Below, in pieces: positions 49,621 through 59,226 of a stretch of 64,000 nucleotides of DNA. Position numbers and translations under genes: made by a program. The notes under the pieces are model-generated. The model had not been told where the DNA came from. It made no database searches and worked only from the letters and a program-made list of their open reading frames with translations. Position 1 is the first letter of the stretch; every line of letters starts with the position of its first letter. Origin of the DNA: CALJFL01 sp036961205 (GTDB taxonomy: Bacteria; Pseudomonadota; Gammaproteobacteria; Pseudomonadales; Halieaceae); assembly GCA_036961205.1 (NCBI GenBank), contig JBALVI010000005.1, forward strand, positions 124,001-188,000. The letters run 5' to 3'.

Positions 49621-50820
49621 TCAGCGGGGTCGGAGTTGTATATTTACCGGCTCTGAATCAATCGATGGGAGCAGCGGACCTGCCTCGCCCAGATAACTTG
49701 CATTGGCCTCGCCAGGTTTGCCCTCGGGGGACACCTGAACCACTACCACCACCTCACCAGCCTGGGATAATTGCTGCCCAGCCATCGAGCTCTGGTCGTC
49801 CAGGCGCAAAGTGACCGGTAGTTGGCCCGCCTGAAAGCGCTGAACAGCTATGGGCATACGGCTGTCCGAGGCCGCGCTACGTGCCAGCACAAAAACAGTA
49901 TCAGTTGGATCGTAAACAGCGTCCGCCGGCATACTGACAATCACACTAACGCCGACTGTATTGGTCGTGGGCTCAACCACACTGGCAACTGAAGCAGTAT
50001 CAGCCCCCTCCTCGCCCAGAGCCTGCTGAGCCATCTCAATGACACTGCTGATCATTTTGGCCCCGGCTGAACCTGGTTGCTCAGTGACCAATAGTCGCTG
50101 CCAATACTCAATCGCCGCGCGATAAGACTTTTGTTCAAATGAAGCCATCCCTAACAGGCCTAGCGCCGTGCGCTGCTGTGGGTCAACAGCAAGAGCACGT
50201 TCTGCCTGCATGCGCGCACTGTCGCTAAGCTCCCGCTGATTAGCCAGGAAGTCAGCCTGAGCCCCGTAGGCAAGGGCCTGGGCATCATTGGGCGCTGCCA
50301 GCAACAGTTCTTTGTAAGTTTCGCTCGCTTTAGCGTAGTCCTCCTGGCCCATGTAGTAGCGACCCAGCATAGCAACGTAATGTAAATTATCTGGACGCTG
50401 CTCCGAGCGTGTCTCTATCGCCAGCATGAGGGCTTGCATATCTTCAGGGGCACTATCTGCCGAAATTTGCTCAAGCTGCTCCATGATCACAACATCCTGG
50501 ACAGCACCCAGTTTGTAATACATGCCTGCGGCAACAATTGCCACTAGCGGCAATAACACCCAGACAGGAAAGCTTTTGTCGGAGAACTCCCCGGCGAGGG
50601 TCGAAGCACTCTGCGGCGAGTCTTCCAACAAACGCAGGCGAATATCTTCCTCCAGCGCACTATCGCCCAGCTCTGCCAGTTCCCGCTGGCGCAACCGAAA
50701 CCAATCAAGGTTGGAATCTTCCGGCGCCTGATCAATTGCAGTTTGGCGTTTTGCGGGAAAGAAATAAAAGAGACCGCTAAATAAAACAAGCCCACCACAG
50801 GCCAGCAAAAAGAAACTCAA
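49621..50820 (-). CDS. ccmI: Cytochrome c biogenesis protein CcmI
   Basis: Chaperone that delivers apocytochrome c to the haem ligation complex. It has one N-terminal helix (3-19), an acidic stretch, a second helix (about 87-106) and a periplasmic domain with TPR repeats (YVAMLGRYYMGQEDYAKASETYKELL, ALGLLGMASFEQKSYRAAIEYWQRL) and a C-terminal beta-rich part. At 399 aa it resembles the CycH/NrfG type. It is the last gene of the operon and overlaps ccmH by 4 bp. Confidence 0.92.
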   Translation of the reverse strand: MSFFLLACGGLVLFSGLFYFFPAKRQTAIDQAPEDSNLDWFRLRQRELAELGDSALEEDIRLRLLEDSPQSASTLAGEFSDKSFPVWVLLPLVAIVAAGMYYKLGAVQDVVIMEQLEQISADSAPEDMQALMLAIETRSEQRPDNLHYVAMLGRYYMGQEDYAKASETYKELLLAAPNDAQALAYGAQADFLANQRELSDSARMQAERALAVDPQQRTALGLLGMASFEQKSYRAAIEYWQRLLVTEQPGSAGAKMISSVIEMAQQALGEEGADTASVASVVEPTTNTVGVSVIVSMPADAVYDPTDTVFVLARSAASDSRMPIAVQRFQAGQLPVTLRLDDQSSMAGQQLSQAGEVVVVVQVSPEGKPGEANASYLGEAGPLLPSIDSEPVNIQLRPR

Positions 50821-51299
50821 TTATCGCGCTCCGCTTTATTCAACAACGTCTGCAGACGCTGCTGCTCCTGCTCGGACAGCTCCGGTGGCGGCTGATCGGC
50901 TAGCCCCCTACGGCGTCCTAGACTGATAAATACAATGAGTCCGGCCAGTAAAAAGAGTATTACTGGCGCCAACCACAGCACTGCTGTAGCTCCACTGAAG
51001 CTGGGGCTATAGCGAACGAATTCACCGTAGCGGGACACCATAAAATCGAGAATCTCACTGTCGCTGGACCCGGACTCCAGCTGCTCGTACAGAATACGGC
51101 GCAAGTCCTGGGCTATAGGGGCATTGGAGTCCGCTATATTCTGGTTCTGACATTTTGGACAGCGCAGCTCTGCGCTCATCTGGCGATAGCGCTGCTGCAG
51201 TTCCGGGGAACTGAATTCATAAGTCTCGATTACTGCTACAGAGCCGGCAGCAAAAAAGCTGCTACTTACTAGCACCAGGATCAAGCTGAACAATTTCAA
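50817..51299 (-). CDS. ccmH: Cytochrome c maturation protein CcmH (CcmL)
   Basis: A periplasmic thiol reductase for apocytochrome c: signal/anchor at 1-22, then the active-site LRCPKCQNQNIADSNA with C47 and C50, and a C-terminal membrane helix (about 104-126, LWLAPVILFLLAGLIVFISL). It overlaps ccmG and ccmI by 4 bp each. Its 160-aa size is the single-domain form; the TPR function is on CcmI. Confidence 0.94.
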   Translation of the reverse strand: MKLFSLILVLVSSSFFAAGSVAVIETYEFSSPELQQRYRQMSAELRCPKCQNQNIADSNAPIAQDLRRILYEQLESGSSDSEILDFMVSRYGEFVRYSPSFSGATAVLWLAPVILFLLAGLIVFISLGRRRGLADQPPPELSEQEQQRLQTLLNKAERDN

Positions 51300-51835
51300 G
51301 GTGTGACCTCACGCTGCAGTTCCTGATAGATGGGTTCCAATCGGCTTCGCCATATACGCTCGTCGATGACCCCTACGTGCCGGTAGCGGATCACGCCAGC
51401 AGCATCCACGAAGTAGGTTTCCGGAGCACCGTAAACGCCAAGGTCCAGCCCCAGGCTGCCCGTCGTATCGACGATATTAGCCCGGTAAGGGTCACCCAGA
51501 TCAGTTAACCAACGCCGGGCGGCCTCGTCTTCGTCTTTATAGTTGATTCCGTAAATAGCCACGCCCTGATCAGCGAGGAACTGCAGATAGGGATGTTCCA
51601 CTCGACAGGAGATGCACCAGGTCGCCCAGACATTAAAAAGCGCCACCTCACCAACCACATCACTGCGGGTGATTGGGGTACCTAAGTGCAAATCTTGCAA
51701 AGTGAATTCAGGGAGCGGTTGGTCGATTAGCGCTGATGGCATCTCCTTCGGGTCCAGTGACAGACCCCGAAATAGAAACGCAGCAAGCAGCACGAACAGC
51801 GCAACTGGCAGAAATAGTTTAAGCCTGGGCGGCAC
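51296..51835 (-). CDS. ccmG: Thiol:disulfide interchange protein CcmG/DsbE
   Basis: A membrane-anchored periplasmic thioredoxin-like protein that keeps the haem-binding cysteines reduced. The helix is at about 7-24 and the active site is WATWCISC (C74, C77). I chose the GTG at 51835 because AGGGAGG sits about 6 bp upstream and the anchor follows directly; the frame continues to an ATG at 51868, which would add 11 residues overlapping more of ccmF. Length 179 aa. It overlaps ccmF by 17 bp and ccmH by 4 bp. Confidence 0.9.
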   Translation of the reverse strand: MPPRLKLFLPVALFVLLAAFLFRGLSLDPKEMPSALIDQPLPEFTLQDLHLGTPITRSDVVGEVALFNVWATWCISCRVEHPYLQFLADQGVAIYGINYKDEDEAARRWLTDLGDPYRANIVDTTGSLGLDLGVYGAPETYFVDAAGVIRYRHVGVIDERIWRSRLEPIYQELQREVTP

Positions 51836-53807
51836 TCGCGCCTCCCTGCTCAACGGGCACCGCAGCAACTTTACGCAAGCGACGATAACGCTTGTCGGCT
51901 ACCGTGGTAAAGCCTCCCAGAGCCATAAAAATTGGCCCCAACCACAGCCACATGACCATGGGTTTGTAGTGCAGCCGGATGGCCCATGCGCCCTTCTCAC
52001 CAACGGGCTCCCCCATTGCGATATATAAGTCACGCATAAAGCCGCCATCTATAGACGCCTCTGTCATGATCGCGCCAGACGCCAAATAGCGGCGTTTTTG
52101 TGGCGCCAATTCAGCGACTAACTGCCCATTGAGACTCACCCGGAAGCGCGCTTCCTCAGCCAGATAATTGGGCCCGCGCACCTGGGCCAATTCGACGAAC
52201 TGAAAATCATATCCGGCCAGGCTATCTGTTTGCCCGGGTAGCATTTTAAGGTCGTGTTCGACTGTGTATTGTGTCGCCACGACTGCTCCCATCACGGTCA
52301 TCGCGAACCCGAGGTGTGCCAGCACCATGCCGCAGTAACTGGGCGTCAGTCGCCGTAAGCCGCGGCCCAGGGAACTGGCACCTTGCAACCGCTGCCATAC
52401 GTCACGCAGCATGCCAAGCAGCAACCAAACCGTTAGTACCCCGGCCAGCGCGACCCAGCCATTGTAGTCGCCTCCATGGAAAAACGGCAGTGTTATACCG
52501 CAAAGTAAAGCAGCAATGGCAGGGGCCAAAAGCTCTGAGCGCCAGCGAGTGACAGTGTCTTTCTTCCAGCGAGAGACAGGGCCAAGGCCCATGAAGGGAA
52601 TCAGCACTGCCATCAAGGGTACGAATACAGCATTAAAATAGGGAGGGCCCACCGAGTACTTACCCTGACCCAGGGCATCCATGATCAGCGGAAATAAAGT
52701 GCCGAACAATACCGTTAGAGTAGCCACCAGAAACACCACGTTGTTGACCAGCAGCAGAGACTCCCGCGATATCCATGCGAAACTCACCCGACTGCTGACA
52801 GCGGGTGCTCGCACGGCATAGAGCACTAGCGAACCGCCAACAACGATCGCCAGGAACACAAGAATGAACAGCCCCCGCGCCGGGTCAGTGGCAAAAGCAT
52901 GAACAGAGGTTAGTACTCCGGAGCGCACGATAAAGGTACCCAGCAAACTCAGGGAGAATGCAAAAATAGCCAACAGCACAGTCCAACTTTTAAACAAACC
53001 GCGTTTTTCAGTAGCCGCCAGTGAATGCACCAGGGCAGTGCCGGCTAACCAGGGCATGAAAGAGGCGTTTTCCACCGGATCCCAAAACCACCAACCACCC
53101 CAACCCAGTTCGTAATAGGCCCACCAACTGCCGAGCATGATACCGAGGGTCAAAAAGGCCCAGGCTATATTCGTCCAGGGCCGTGACCAACGAGCCCAGG
53201 AAGCATCCAGGCGACCGCCTAGCAAGGCCGCAACCGCGAAGGCAAACGCGACCGAAAAACCCACATAGCCCATATAAAGCAGCGGTGGATGAATGATAAG
53301 GCCCGGATCCTGCAGCAGAGGATTGAGATCCTGGCCATCTGCGGGTGTTCCGGGCAGCAAACGTTCGAACGCATTCGAGGTGAATATCGAAAAGGCCATG
53401 AAGCCGACAGAGATAATGCCCATAACAGACAGTACCCTCGCCAACACCACGCTGGGAAGTTGCGAGCTGAAGGTCGCCACCGCGGCCAGCCACACCGACA
53501 GGATGAGAATCCATAAGAGCAGTGAACCTTCGTGGTTACCCCAAACAGCAGAAAACTTATACATAGGCGGTAACAGGCTATTGCTGTTGGCCGCCACTAC
53601 CGCTACCGAAAAATCATCACCGAGAAAAGACAGCGCCAGGCAGGCAAAGCTGATCGCTGAAAACACCAGCACGCCCACTGCAAGGCCGGGGGCAAGACCA
53701 ATGGCGACGCGGTTACCCCGCCAGGCGCCCCACAGCGGAATACTGCTTAGCAGTAAGGCCAGGCAGAATCCTATAATCAGGGCAAAGTGGCCTAACTCGG
53801 GAATCAT
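51819..53807 (-). CDS. ccmF: Haem lyase subunit CcmF
   Basis: The haem-handling core of the System I cytochrome c synthetase, 662 aa, with about 15 predicted membrane helices. The periplasmic haem-binding WWD domain is WGGWWFWDPVENASFMPWL near 230-250, and the conserved SIFTSNAFERL, GTFIVRSGVLTSVHAFATDP and YMGYVGFSVAFAFA segments are present. It overlaps ccmE by 4 bp and is followed by ccmG. Confidence 0.96.
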   Translation of the reverse strand: MIPELGHFALIIGFCLALLLSSIPLWGAWRGNRVAIGLAPGLAVGVLVFSAISFACLALSFLGDDFSVAVVAANSNSLLPPMYKFSAVWGNHEGSLLLWILILSVWLAAVATFSSQLPSVVLARVLSVMGIISVGFMAFSIFTSNAFERLLPGTPADGQDLNPLLQDPGLIIHPPLLYMGYVGFSVAFAFAVAALLGGRLDASWARWSRPWTNIAWAFLTLGIMLGSWWAYYELGWGGWWFWDPVENASFMPWLAGTALVHSLAATEKRGLFKSWTVLLAIFAFSLSLLGTFIVRSGVLTSVHAFATDPARGLFILVFLAIVVGGSLVLYAVRAPAVSSRVSFAWISRESLLLVNNVVFLVATLTVLFGTLFPLIMDALGQGKYSVGPPYFNAVFVPLMAVLIPFMGLGPVSRWKKDTVTRWRSELLAPAIAALLCGITLPFFHGGDYNGWVALAGVLTVWLLLGMLRDVWQRLQGASSLGRGLRRLTPSYCGMVLAHLGFAMTVMGAVVATQYTVEHDLKMLPGQTDSLAGYDFQFVELAQVRGPNYLAEEARFRVSLNGQLVAELAPQKRRYLASGAIMTEASIDGGFMRDLYIAMGEPVGEKGAWAIRLHYKPMVMWLWLGPIFMALGGFTTVADKRYRRLRKVAAVPVEQGGASAAQA

Positions 53808-54253
53808 ACGTCATCTCCTGTAGCAGTTTTACCGGCTTCCTGCAGCGCGTGAGCCACTTCAGGCGGCATATAGTTTTCATCGTGCTTGGCAAGCACTTCG
53901 GTGGCTTCGAGCACGCCCTCCTCGTTCAATCGACCCGCAGCGACGGCACCCTGCCCCTCACCGAAAAGGTCTGGAAGGATTCCTACATAGACCACCGGTA
54001 CCGTGGCCTGATAATCAGTAACCTCAAAGCGGACCTCCAAATCGGTATCACTGCGCTGGACGCTGCCCTCTACTACCATGCCACCGACTCGAATCAATTG
54101 ACCAACCGGAGCCTTACCTGCTGCGACCTGAGCCGGCGGGAAAAAGAGATTAATATTGCCGCGCAAGCCATAGCTGACCAGACCCACGGCGACGGTGGAA
54201 AAAACGATCACAAAAAGAACCAGGTAAAGGCGTTGTTTACGAACCGGGTGCAT
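53804..54253 (-). CDS. ccmE: Haem chaperone CcmE
   Basis: Receives haem from CcmC by a covalent bond to a histidine and passes it to CcmF. The site is LAKHDENYMP with H124 and Y128. An N-terminal membrane helix (about 9-29) anchors a beta-barrel domain (IRVGGMVVEGSV, FEVTDYQATVPVVYVGILPD). Length 149 aa is normal. It overlaps ccmD by 17 bp and ccmF by 4 bp. Confidence 0.96.
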   Translation of the reverse strand: MHPVRKQRLYLVLFVIVFSTVAVGLVSYGLRGNINLFFPPAQVAAGKAPVGQLIRVGGMVVEGSVQRSDTDLEVRFEVTDYQATVPVVYVGILPDLFGEGQGAVAAGRLNEEGVLEATEVLAKHDENYMPPEVAHALQEAGKTATGDDV

Positions 54254-54452
54254 TGGACTCCACTTCCCCGCCTTGAACGGGGGTATTGTTGCGACGCTGT
54301 TCAGCCTTGAGGCGCGCGAGTATTTTGCGCTCCTTTATACGTGGGCCCAGTAGGATCAGCGTTAGCACCAGCGCAGTAAGCAAATAAGCAGACCAGACAA
54401 ATCCGCCGTGACCGTCCATTAGTAGTGCGTCTGACACGCTCTCGAAATACAT
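54237..54452 (-). CDS. ccmD: Haem exporter accessory protein CcmD
   Basis: A 71-residue single-helix membrane protein (helix about 20-40, VWSAYLLTALVLTLILLG) with a charged cytoplasmic tail, needed to release holo-CcmE from CcmABC. Recognition rests on size, helix placement with HGGFVWSAYL before it, and position between ccmC and ccmE. It overlaps ccmC by 1 bp. Confidence 0.88.
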   Translation of the reverse strand: MYFESVSDALLMDGHGGFVWSAYLLTALVLTLILLGPRIKERKILARLKAEQRRNNTPVQGGEVESNAPGS

Positions 54453-55195
54453 TAACTGCGCCCCGGTTCAAATAACCTGCTGACCCAGCCAGTGCGTGCT
54501 TCCCGGGTGAGAATTTCAGTGCGCATATTCATCAACAGAGCACAGGTGAAAACACCGTAAAAAGCTACAATAGACAACAACAGGGGGTACAGCATACTGG
54601 GATCAATCGAAGACTCACCGGTGAACTTGATCGAGGCCGGCTGATGAAGGCTATACCACCAGTCTACCGATTTGTAGATGATGGGAATATTGACCATACC
54701 CACCAGCGACAACACGGCACAGGCTTTGCTGGCCGCAGCCTTGTTGTCATAGGCTTCATAAAGCGCGACAACACCCAAATAAAGAAATAACAAGATCAGC
54801 ATCGATGTTATTCGAGCATCCCACACCCACCAGGTGCCCCAGGTAGGCTTACCCCAGATGGCACCTGTCAGCAGAGCAATAAAAGTCAACGCCGCGCCCA
54901 CCGGCGCACAGGCCTTCATCGCCACGTCGGCCATCTTCATTTTCCAGATCAGGCTAACCGCACCGGCCAGGGCCATCACGTAGTAGCCTGCCAGCGCGAC
55001 GACGGCTGCGGGAACATGAATATAAATGATGCGATAGCTATTGCCTTGACGAAAATCCGGAGCGGTATACAACACGCCCCAGAACAAAGCCACAAGCAAA
55101 GTCACGAGTGTAAGCGGCAACAACCAACGCAGGAGAGTACCGGAAATAGCGTACAACCAGGGGGGAGAACCGAGTTTATGGAAGAAGGACCACAT
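54452..55195 (-). CDS. ccmC: Haem exporter protein CcmC
   Basis: A six-helix membrane protein (247 aa) that presents haem to CcmE. The WWD motif is WGTWWVWDARITSMLILLF, with flanking histidines in YIHVPAA and SLHQPASI. It begins 56 bp after the ccmB stop, the only visible gap in the operon, and is followed by ccmD with 1 bp overlap. Confidence 0.96.
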   Translation of the reverse strand: MWSFFHKLGSPPWLYAISGTLLRWLLPLTLVTLLVALFWGVLYTAPDFRQGNSYRIIYIHVPAAVVALAGYYVMALAGAVSLIWKMKMADVAMKACAPVGAALTFIALLTGAIWGKPTWGTWWVWDARITSMLILLFLYLGVVALYEAYDNKAAASKACAVLSLVGMVNIPIIYKSVDWWYSLHQPASIKFTGESSIDPSMLYPLLLSIVAFYGVFTCALLMNMRTEILTREARTGWVSRLFEPGRS

Positions 55196-55251
55196 AGGCG
55201 CGTAATTATACAGGGGCGCTCAGCGCGCACCAATCGATTGTTTCGATCAGT

Positions 55252-55938
55252 TCAGGCATCAACACTGATCCTTAAGCCCGCAGCCATAGCCAGCGGCGCC
55301 AGCGCGATAGCCAAACTCAACATAGCACCCAGAATGGCCAGATAGGGTAAGGGCGAAGCCCCGTCGACCGCGCTTTGTACCGCGGCGCTGCCAAATATCA
55401 GCACCGGAATATACAGCGGCAGCACCAGCAGTGAAATCAACATACCACCACGCTTTAATCCGACTGTTAGTGCCGCGCCAATCCCGCCAACCAGACTGAG
55501 CACCGCGGTGCCCAGCATCAAACTGGCGGCCAGTGGCAGAATGGCGACAGTGGGAAGATATAACATCACCGCAAACAGCGGAGAAACCAGCGCCAACAAC
55601 AAGCCGGTGATCAACCAGTGTGCAGCAATGTAGGCGAGGACAGAAAAATACAGCGGCTGAGGCGCCAGCAGGAGCTGCTCCAGACTGCCGTCTTCAAAAT
55701 CGCTTCTGAATACCGCATCTGAGGTCAGCAGATTGGACAACAAGGCAATAATCCACAGGACACCAGGCGCGAACAGGGCCAGCTTGCCAGACTCGGGGCC
55801 AATCCCCAGCGGAAAGAGCGCAACCACAATGGCAAAAAACAATAATGGGTTACCAATTTCAACCGGCCTACGTACCGCCAGCACCAATTGGCGCCTGACA
55901 ATACGCAGACAAAATTTGGCCATCCCCGGTGTTTTCAC
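55252..55938 (-). CDS. ccmB: Haem exporter permease CcmB
   Basis: Permease partner of CcmA in the ABC module that drives release of haem-loaded CcmE. The 228-aa protein has six predicted helices. Family segments LLSNLLTSDAVFRSDFEDGSLEQLLLAPQPL and LPLYIPVLIFGS are present; the first is spread over about residues 66-96. It overlaps ccmA by 4 bp. Confidence 0.94.
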   Translation of the reverse strand: MKTPGMAKFCLRIVRRQLVLAVRRPVEIGNPLLFFAIVVALFPLGIGPESGKLALFAPGVLWIIALLSNLLTSDAVFRSDFEDGSLEQLLLAPQPLYFSVLAYIAAHWLITGLLLALVSPLFAVMLYLPTVAILPLAASLMLGTAVLSLVGGIGAALTVGLKRGGMLISLLVLPLYIPVLIFGSAAVQSAVDGASPLPYLAILGAMLSLAIALAPLAMAAGLRISVDA

Positions 55939-56549
55939 AGCAGGCCCTCGACCAGGCTAAGAATTTGGACCTGCTCGAGTGTTTGCAACGGCTGATGCGA
56001 ACTTAAGACTACCGCGCCGCCGCCCTGGAGATGTTGTTGCAGTAAGGCTTCAATAGCTGCAACTCCAGCCGCATCAATGGCCGTGAAAGGCTCGTCGAGT
56101 AACCACAAAGGGCTGACAGAGAGAAATAAGCGCGCAATATTGACCCGCCGATGCTGACCGGCGGACAAGGCGTGGCTGGGCGTATCCTCATAGCCGTAAA
56201 GCCCCACCTGAGCGAGTGCTTCATCGATCTCCGCATCGCTGGGTTCAGCGGCGCCAGCAATATGCCATGCCAGATTTTCCCTTGGTGACAGCAATCCCTT
56301 GACCGCGCTTTGATGGCCCAAAAATAGAGGCACCGCAGGTCGAGAGATCTGCCCCTCGAAACCATAGCGCGACAGGCCCGCCAGAATTCGAAGTAGACTG
56401 GTCTTGCCGGCGCCATTGGCACCATCGATCTGAATCAGCTGGCTGGGCAGAACATCAAAAGAGAGACCGTCAAACAGCTGCCTGCCGCCCCGCTCCAATG
56501 ACAGGTTCTGGGCACTCAATAAGGGTTCGGCAGCCGTCCCAGTAGACAT
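55935..56549 (-). CDS. ccmA: Haem exporter ATP-binding protein CcmA
   Basis: ATPase of the CcmAB complex, 204 aa. Walker A DGANGAGKTSLLR, signature LSAGQHRRVNIARL and Walker B LWLLDEPFTAID are intact. The ATG follows the ttcA stop with no gap, so ttcA and the ccm genes may be one transcript. Gene order ccmABCDEFGHI is the complete System I set. Confidence 0.95.
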   Translation of the reverse strand: MSTGTAAEPLLSAQNLSLERGGRQLFDGLSFDVLPSQLIQIDGANGAGKTSLLRILAGLSRYGFEGQISRPAVPLFLGHQSAVKGLLSPRENLAWHIAGAAEPSDAEIDEALAQVGLYGYEDTPSHALSAGQHRRVNIARLFLSVSPLWLLDEPFTAIDAAGVAAIEALLQQHLQGGGAVVLSSHQPLQTLEQVQILSLVEGLL

Positions 56550-57428
56550 CTATATGTTTACTGCATTGATTGCGGGCAGGTGAAGGTCTGTATCGACGGT
56601 GGCTCGCAGGCTGCCAAACTCGAACAAATCGAGATCGGCCAATTGTGACGGCGCCACATTGCGTATGCTGCGAAATATGGTCTCCGTGCGGCCGGGGTAT
56701 TGCCGCTCCCATTCAGTCAGCATTTTTTTGACCTGTACCCGCTGCAGATTTTCCTGGGCGCCACAAAGATTACAGGGAATTATCGGGAACTCTTTATAGT
56801 CGGCATAAGCTGCAAGATCTTTCTCCTTACAGTAGGCCAATGGCCGGATGACCACATTGCGAGTGTCGTCGCTTAATAATTTAGGGGGCATGGCCTTTAA
56901 CTTGCCACTGAAGAACATATTGAGAAACAGCGTCTCGACGATGTCGTCTCTATGGTGACCCAGTGCTATTTTGGTCGCTCCAATGTCCTGCGCGAAACCA
57001 TAGAGGCTGCCGCGCCTCAATCTGGAGCAAAGGCCACAGGTTGTTTTTCCTTCAGGCACCAGTTCTTTAACAATGCTGTAAGTATCTTTCTCGAGGATAT
57101 AAAACGGTACACCTGCCGCTTCAAGGTAAGCCGGAAGAATCTCTTCGGGGAAACCAGGTTGTTTTTGATCGAGATTGACGGCTATCAGCTCAAAATTCAC
57201 CGGTGCACTACGCTGCAGGCTTAGCAGCACATCCAGCATGGCATAAGAGTCTTTGCCACCGGATACGCATACCATCACCCGGTCGCCCTCTTCGATCATG
57301 TTGTAATCGACTATGGCGTTGCCGGCATTACGCCGCAGACGTTTCTGCAGCTTATTAAATTCGTATTTTTCTTTGCGGGACAGCTCGCGCACAGTAGATC
57401 TACAGTTAATAATTGAGTTGCGGCGCAT
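56550..57428 (-). CDS. ttcA: tRNA 2-thiocytidine synthetase TtcA
   Basis: Adds sulfur to cytidine 32 of several tRNAs. The PP-loop is CVSGGKDSYAML, and the iron-sulfur cysteines are in CGLCSRLRRG and CNLCGAQENLQR. The family start KLQKRLRRNAGNAIVDYNMIEEGDR is conserved. I place the start at the ATG at 57428 (292 aa); a longer frame to 57512 adds 28 unconserved residues. It lies directly upstream of ccmA and is divergent from mdh. Confidence 0.93.
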   Translation of the reverse strand: MRRNSIINCRSTVRELSRKEKYEFNKLQKRLRRNAGNAIVDYNMIEEGDRVMVCVSGGKDSYAMLDVLLSLQRSAPVNFELIAVNLDQKQPGFPEEILPAYLEAAGVPFYILEKDTYSIVKELVPEGKTTCGLCSRLRRGSLYGFAQDIGATKIALGHHRDDIVETLFLNMFFSGKLKAMPPKLLSDDTRNVVIRPLAYCKEKDLAAYADYKEFPIIPCNLCGAQENLQRVQVKKMLTEWERQYPGRTETIFRSIRNVAPSQLADLDLFEFGSLRATVDTDLHLPAINAVNI

Positions 57429-57556
57429 TTTACAGGTCCGCCCGATACCGAGTCCAGCGCCGTTACTGGGTTGTGGCGAGGTCTGCTGCTTGTATTTTGG
57501 GCAATTTCCCACGACAATGTGCGCCGCAAAACATCACCTACCTGAAAGGACTACTG

Positions 57557-58537
57557 ATGAAACAACCTGTTCGAGTAACCGTTACCGGTGCCGCTGGCCA
57601 GATCGGCTATGCCCTGCTCTTTCGTATCGCCTCCGGCCATATGCTGGGCAATGATCAACCTGTGGTCCTGCAATTGCTGGACATTACCCCGGCCATGGAA
57701 GCCCTCAAGGGTGTCGCCATGGAGTTGGATGACTGCGCTTTCCCTCTGCTCGCAGGCGTCGTATGCACAGACGACCCCAATGTAGGCTTCAAAGATACCG
57801 ATTACGCTCTGCTTGTTGGTGCACGCCCACGCGGCCCCGGCATGGAACGCAAAGATTTGCTGGAGGCGAACGCTGCCATCTTCTCGGTACAGGGCAAAGC
57901 GATCAACGATAACGCTAGCAAGGACATAAAAGTACTGGTTGTCGGCAACCCTGCGAACACCAATGCCTTGATAACACAACGCAATGCGCCGGATATCGAT
58001 CCACGTAACTTTACTGCCATGATGCGTCTTGACCATAATCGCGCCAAGACCCAAATTGCACAGAAGACCGGCAAGACAGTGAACGACGTCACTAATATGA
58101 CTATCTGGGGCAACCACTCGGCCACCCAGTATCCCGATCTGTTCAATGCCAAGGTGAGCGGCGAAGCTGCCGTAGGCCTGGTTGACCAGGACTACTACGA
58201 GAATGATTTCATTCCCACCGTTCAACAGCGCGGTGCAGCCATCATTAAAGCACGGGGCGCCTCTTCTGCTGCCTCAGCTGCCAACGCTGCTATCGACCAC
58301 ATGAATAACTGGGCTCTGGGCACTGACGGCGACGACTGGGTCTCCATGGGCGTGTACTCCGATGGTTCCTATGGTATCGCCGCGGGCTTGATCTACTCAT
58401 TCCCCTGCCGCTGTGCCAATGGCGACTGGAGTATTGTTCAGGGTCTTGAGGTCGGCGAGTTTAGCCAGGGCAAAATGGCAGCAACCGAGCAAGAGCTGGC
58501 TAAAGAGCGGGACGCGGTCCAGCACTTACTGCCGTAG
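57557..58537 (+). CDS. mdh: Malate dehydrogenase
   Basis: Oxidises malate to oxaloacetate with NAD+, completing the TCA cycle genes of the window. The 326-aa protein starts MKQPVRVTVTGAAGQIGYAL with AAGGA upstream; the upstream extension of the frame to 57413 is not used. The NAD loop is TGAAGQIG, and catalytic residues are in MMRLDHNRAKTQIA and IWGNHSATQYPD (catalytic His). It belongs to the LDH-like MDH type 2, unlike the E. coli enzyme. A TetR gene follows after 18 bp. Confidence 0.97.
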   Translation: MKQPVRVTVTGAAGQIGYALLFRIASGHMLGNDQPVVLQLLDITPAMEALKGVAMELDDCAFPLLAGVVCTDDPNVGFKDTDYALLVGARPRGPGMERKDLLEANAAIFSVQGKAINDNASKDIKVLVVGNPANTNALITQRNAPDIDPRNFTAMMRLDHNRAKTQIAQKTGKTVNDVTNMTIWGNHSATQYPDLFNAKVSGEAAVGLVDQDYYENDFIPTVQQRGAAIIKARGASSAASAANAAIDHMNNWALGTDGDDWVSMGVYSDGSYGIAAGLIYSFPCRCANGDWSIVQGLEVGEFSQGKMAATEQELAKERDAVQHLLP

Positions 58538-58555
58538 AAGGAAACGCGCCGGACT

Positions 58556-59179
58556 GTGAGTGATATAACAACCCCAAAAAGCTACCACCACGGCAATTTG
58601 CGTGCTGAGCTGCTCGATACAGCAATAGAGCAGCTGCGCGAGCTGGGTACAGATGATCTGAGTCTGAGGGCCCTGGCCCGCGCGCTCGGCGTTTCCCAAA
58701 CTGCACCTTATCGGCATTTTGCCGATAAGGGCGATTTACTGGTCGCTATGGCCAGTCGCGGTTATCGCAATCTCCTGATCAACCTGCGAGAAGCAGGCAA
58801 GGCTTCAGGGGACTGCCCCCGCGAACAGCTTATTGCGTTCGCCCACGCCTACGTGGATTACGCCGGAACCCAACCACAGCTGTTCAAGCTGATGTTTGGG
58901 CCCACCGTTCAACCCACCGACAATCACCCTGAATTACGTGAGGTCAGTCGCGAAACCATTCTATTGGTGCAGCAGATTTTGGCCCAAGGTATTCGCGAGG
59001 GACTTTTTATCGACCAAAACGTGGTTTACCTGGCCAACGCCGCCTGGGCTGGCATTCATGGCCTGGCCACGCTACGGGTTGATGCACCTGAACTGTTTGA
59101 GCGTCATATCGACTTAGAGCGGCAGGTTAATACTGGGGTGCAGACATTTTTGGCCGGAATTAGCTCTCCAAACTCGTAG
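58556..59179 (+). CDS. TetR-family transcriptional regulator (WHG-type C-terminus)
   Basis: A 207-aa regulator: N-terminal helix-turn-helix at about 15-62 (AELLDTAIEQL...LSLRALARALGVSQTAPYRHF) and a ligand-binding domain ending with AAWAGIHGLATLR, the W..HG pattern of a known TetR C-terminal family. The start is a GTG (58556) and the RBS (AAGGA) lies about 13 bp upstream, longer than usual. It is probably co-transcribed with mdh. The alkylsulfatase-like gene is convergent, with a nested palindrome between; whether it is a target is unknown. Confidence 0.88.
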   Translation: MSDITTPKSYHHGNLRAELLDTAIEQLRELGTDDLSLRALARALGVSQTAPYRHFADKGDLLVAMASRGYRNLLINLREAGKASGDCPREQLIAFAHAYVDYAGTQPQLFKLMFGPTVQPTDNHPELREVSRETILLVQQILAQGIREGLFIDQNVVYLANAAWAGIHGLATLRVDAPELFERHIDLERQVNTGVQTFLAGISSPNS

Positions 59180-59226
59180 TACTTCGAAGGTCGGTAATAT
59201 CGGCCCGGGAATAGAGCTGCGGCGTC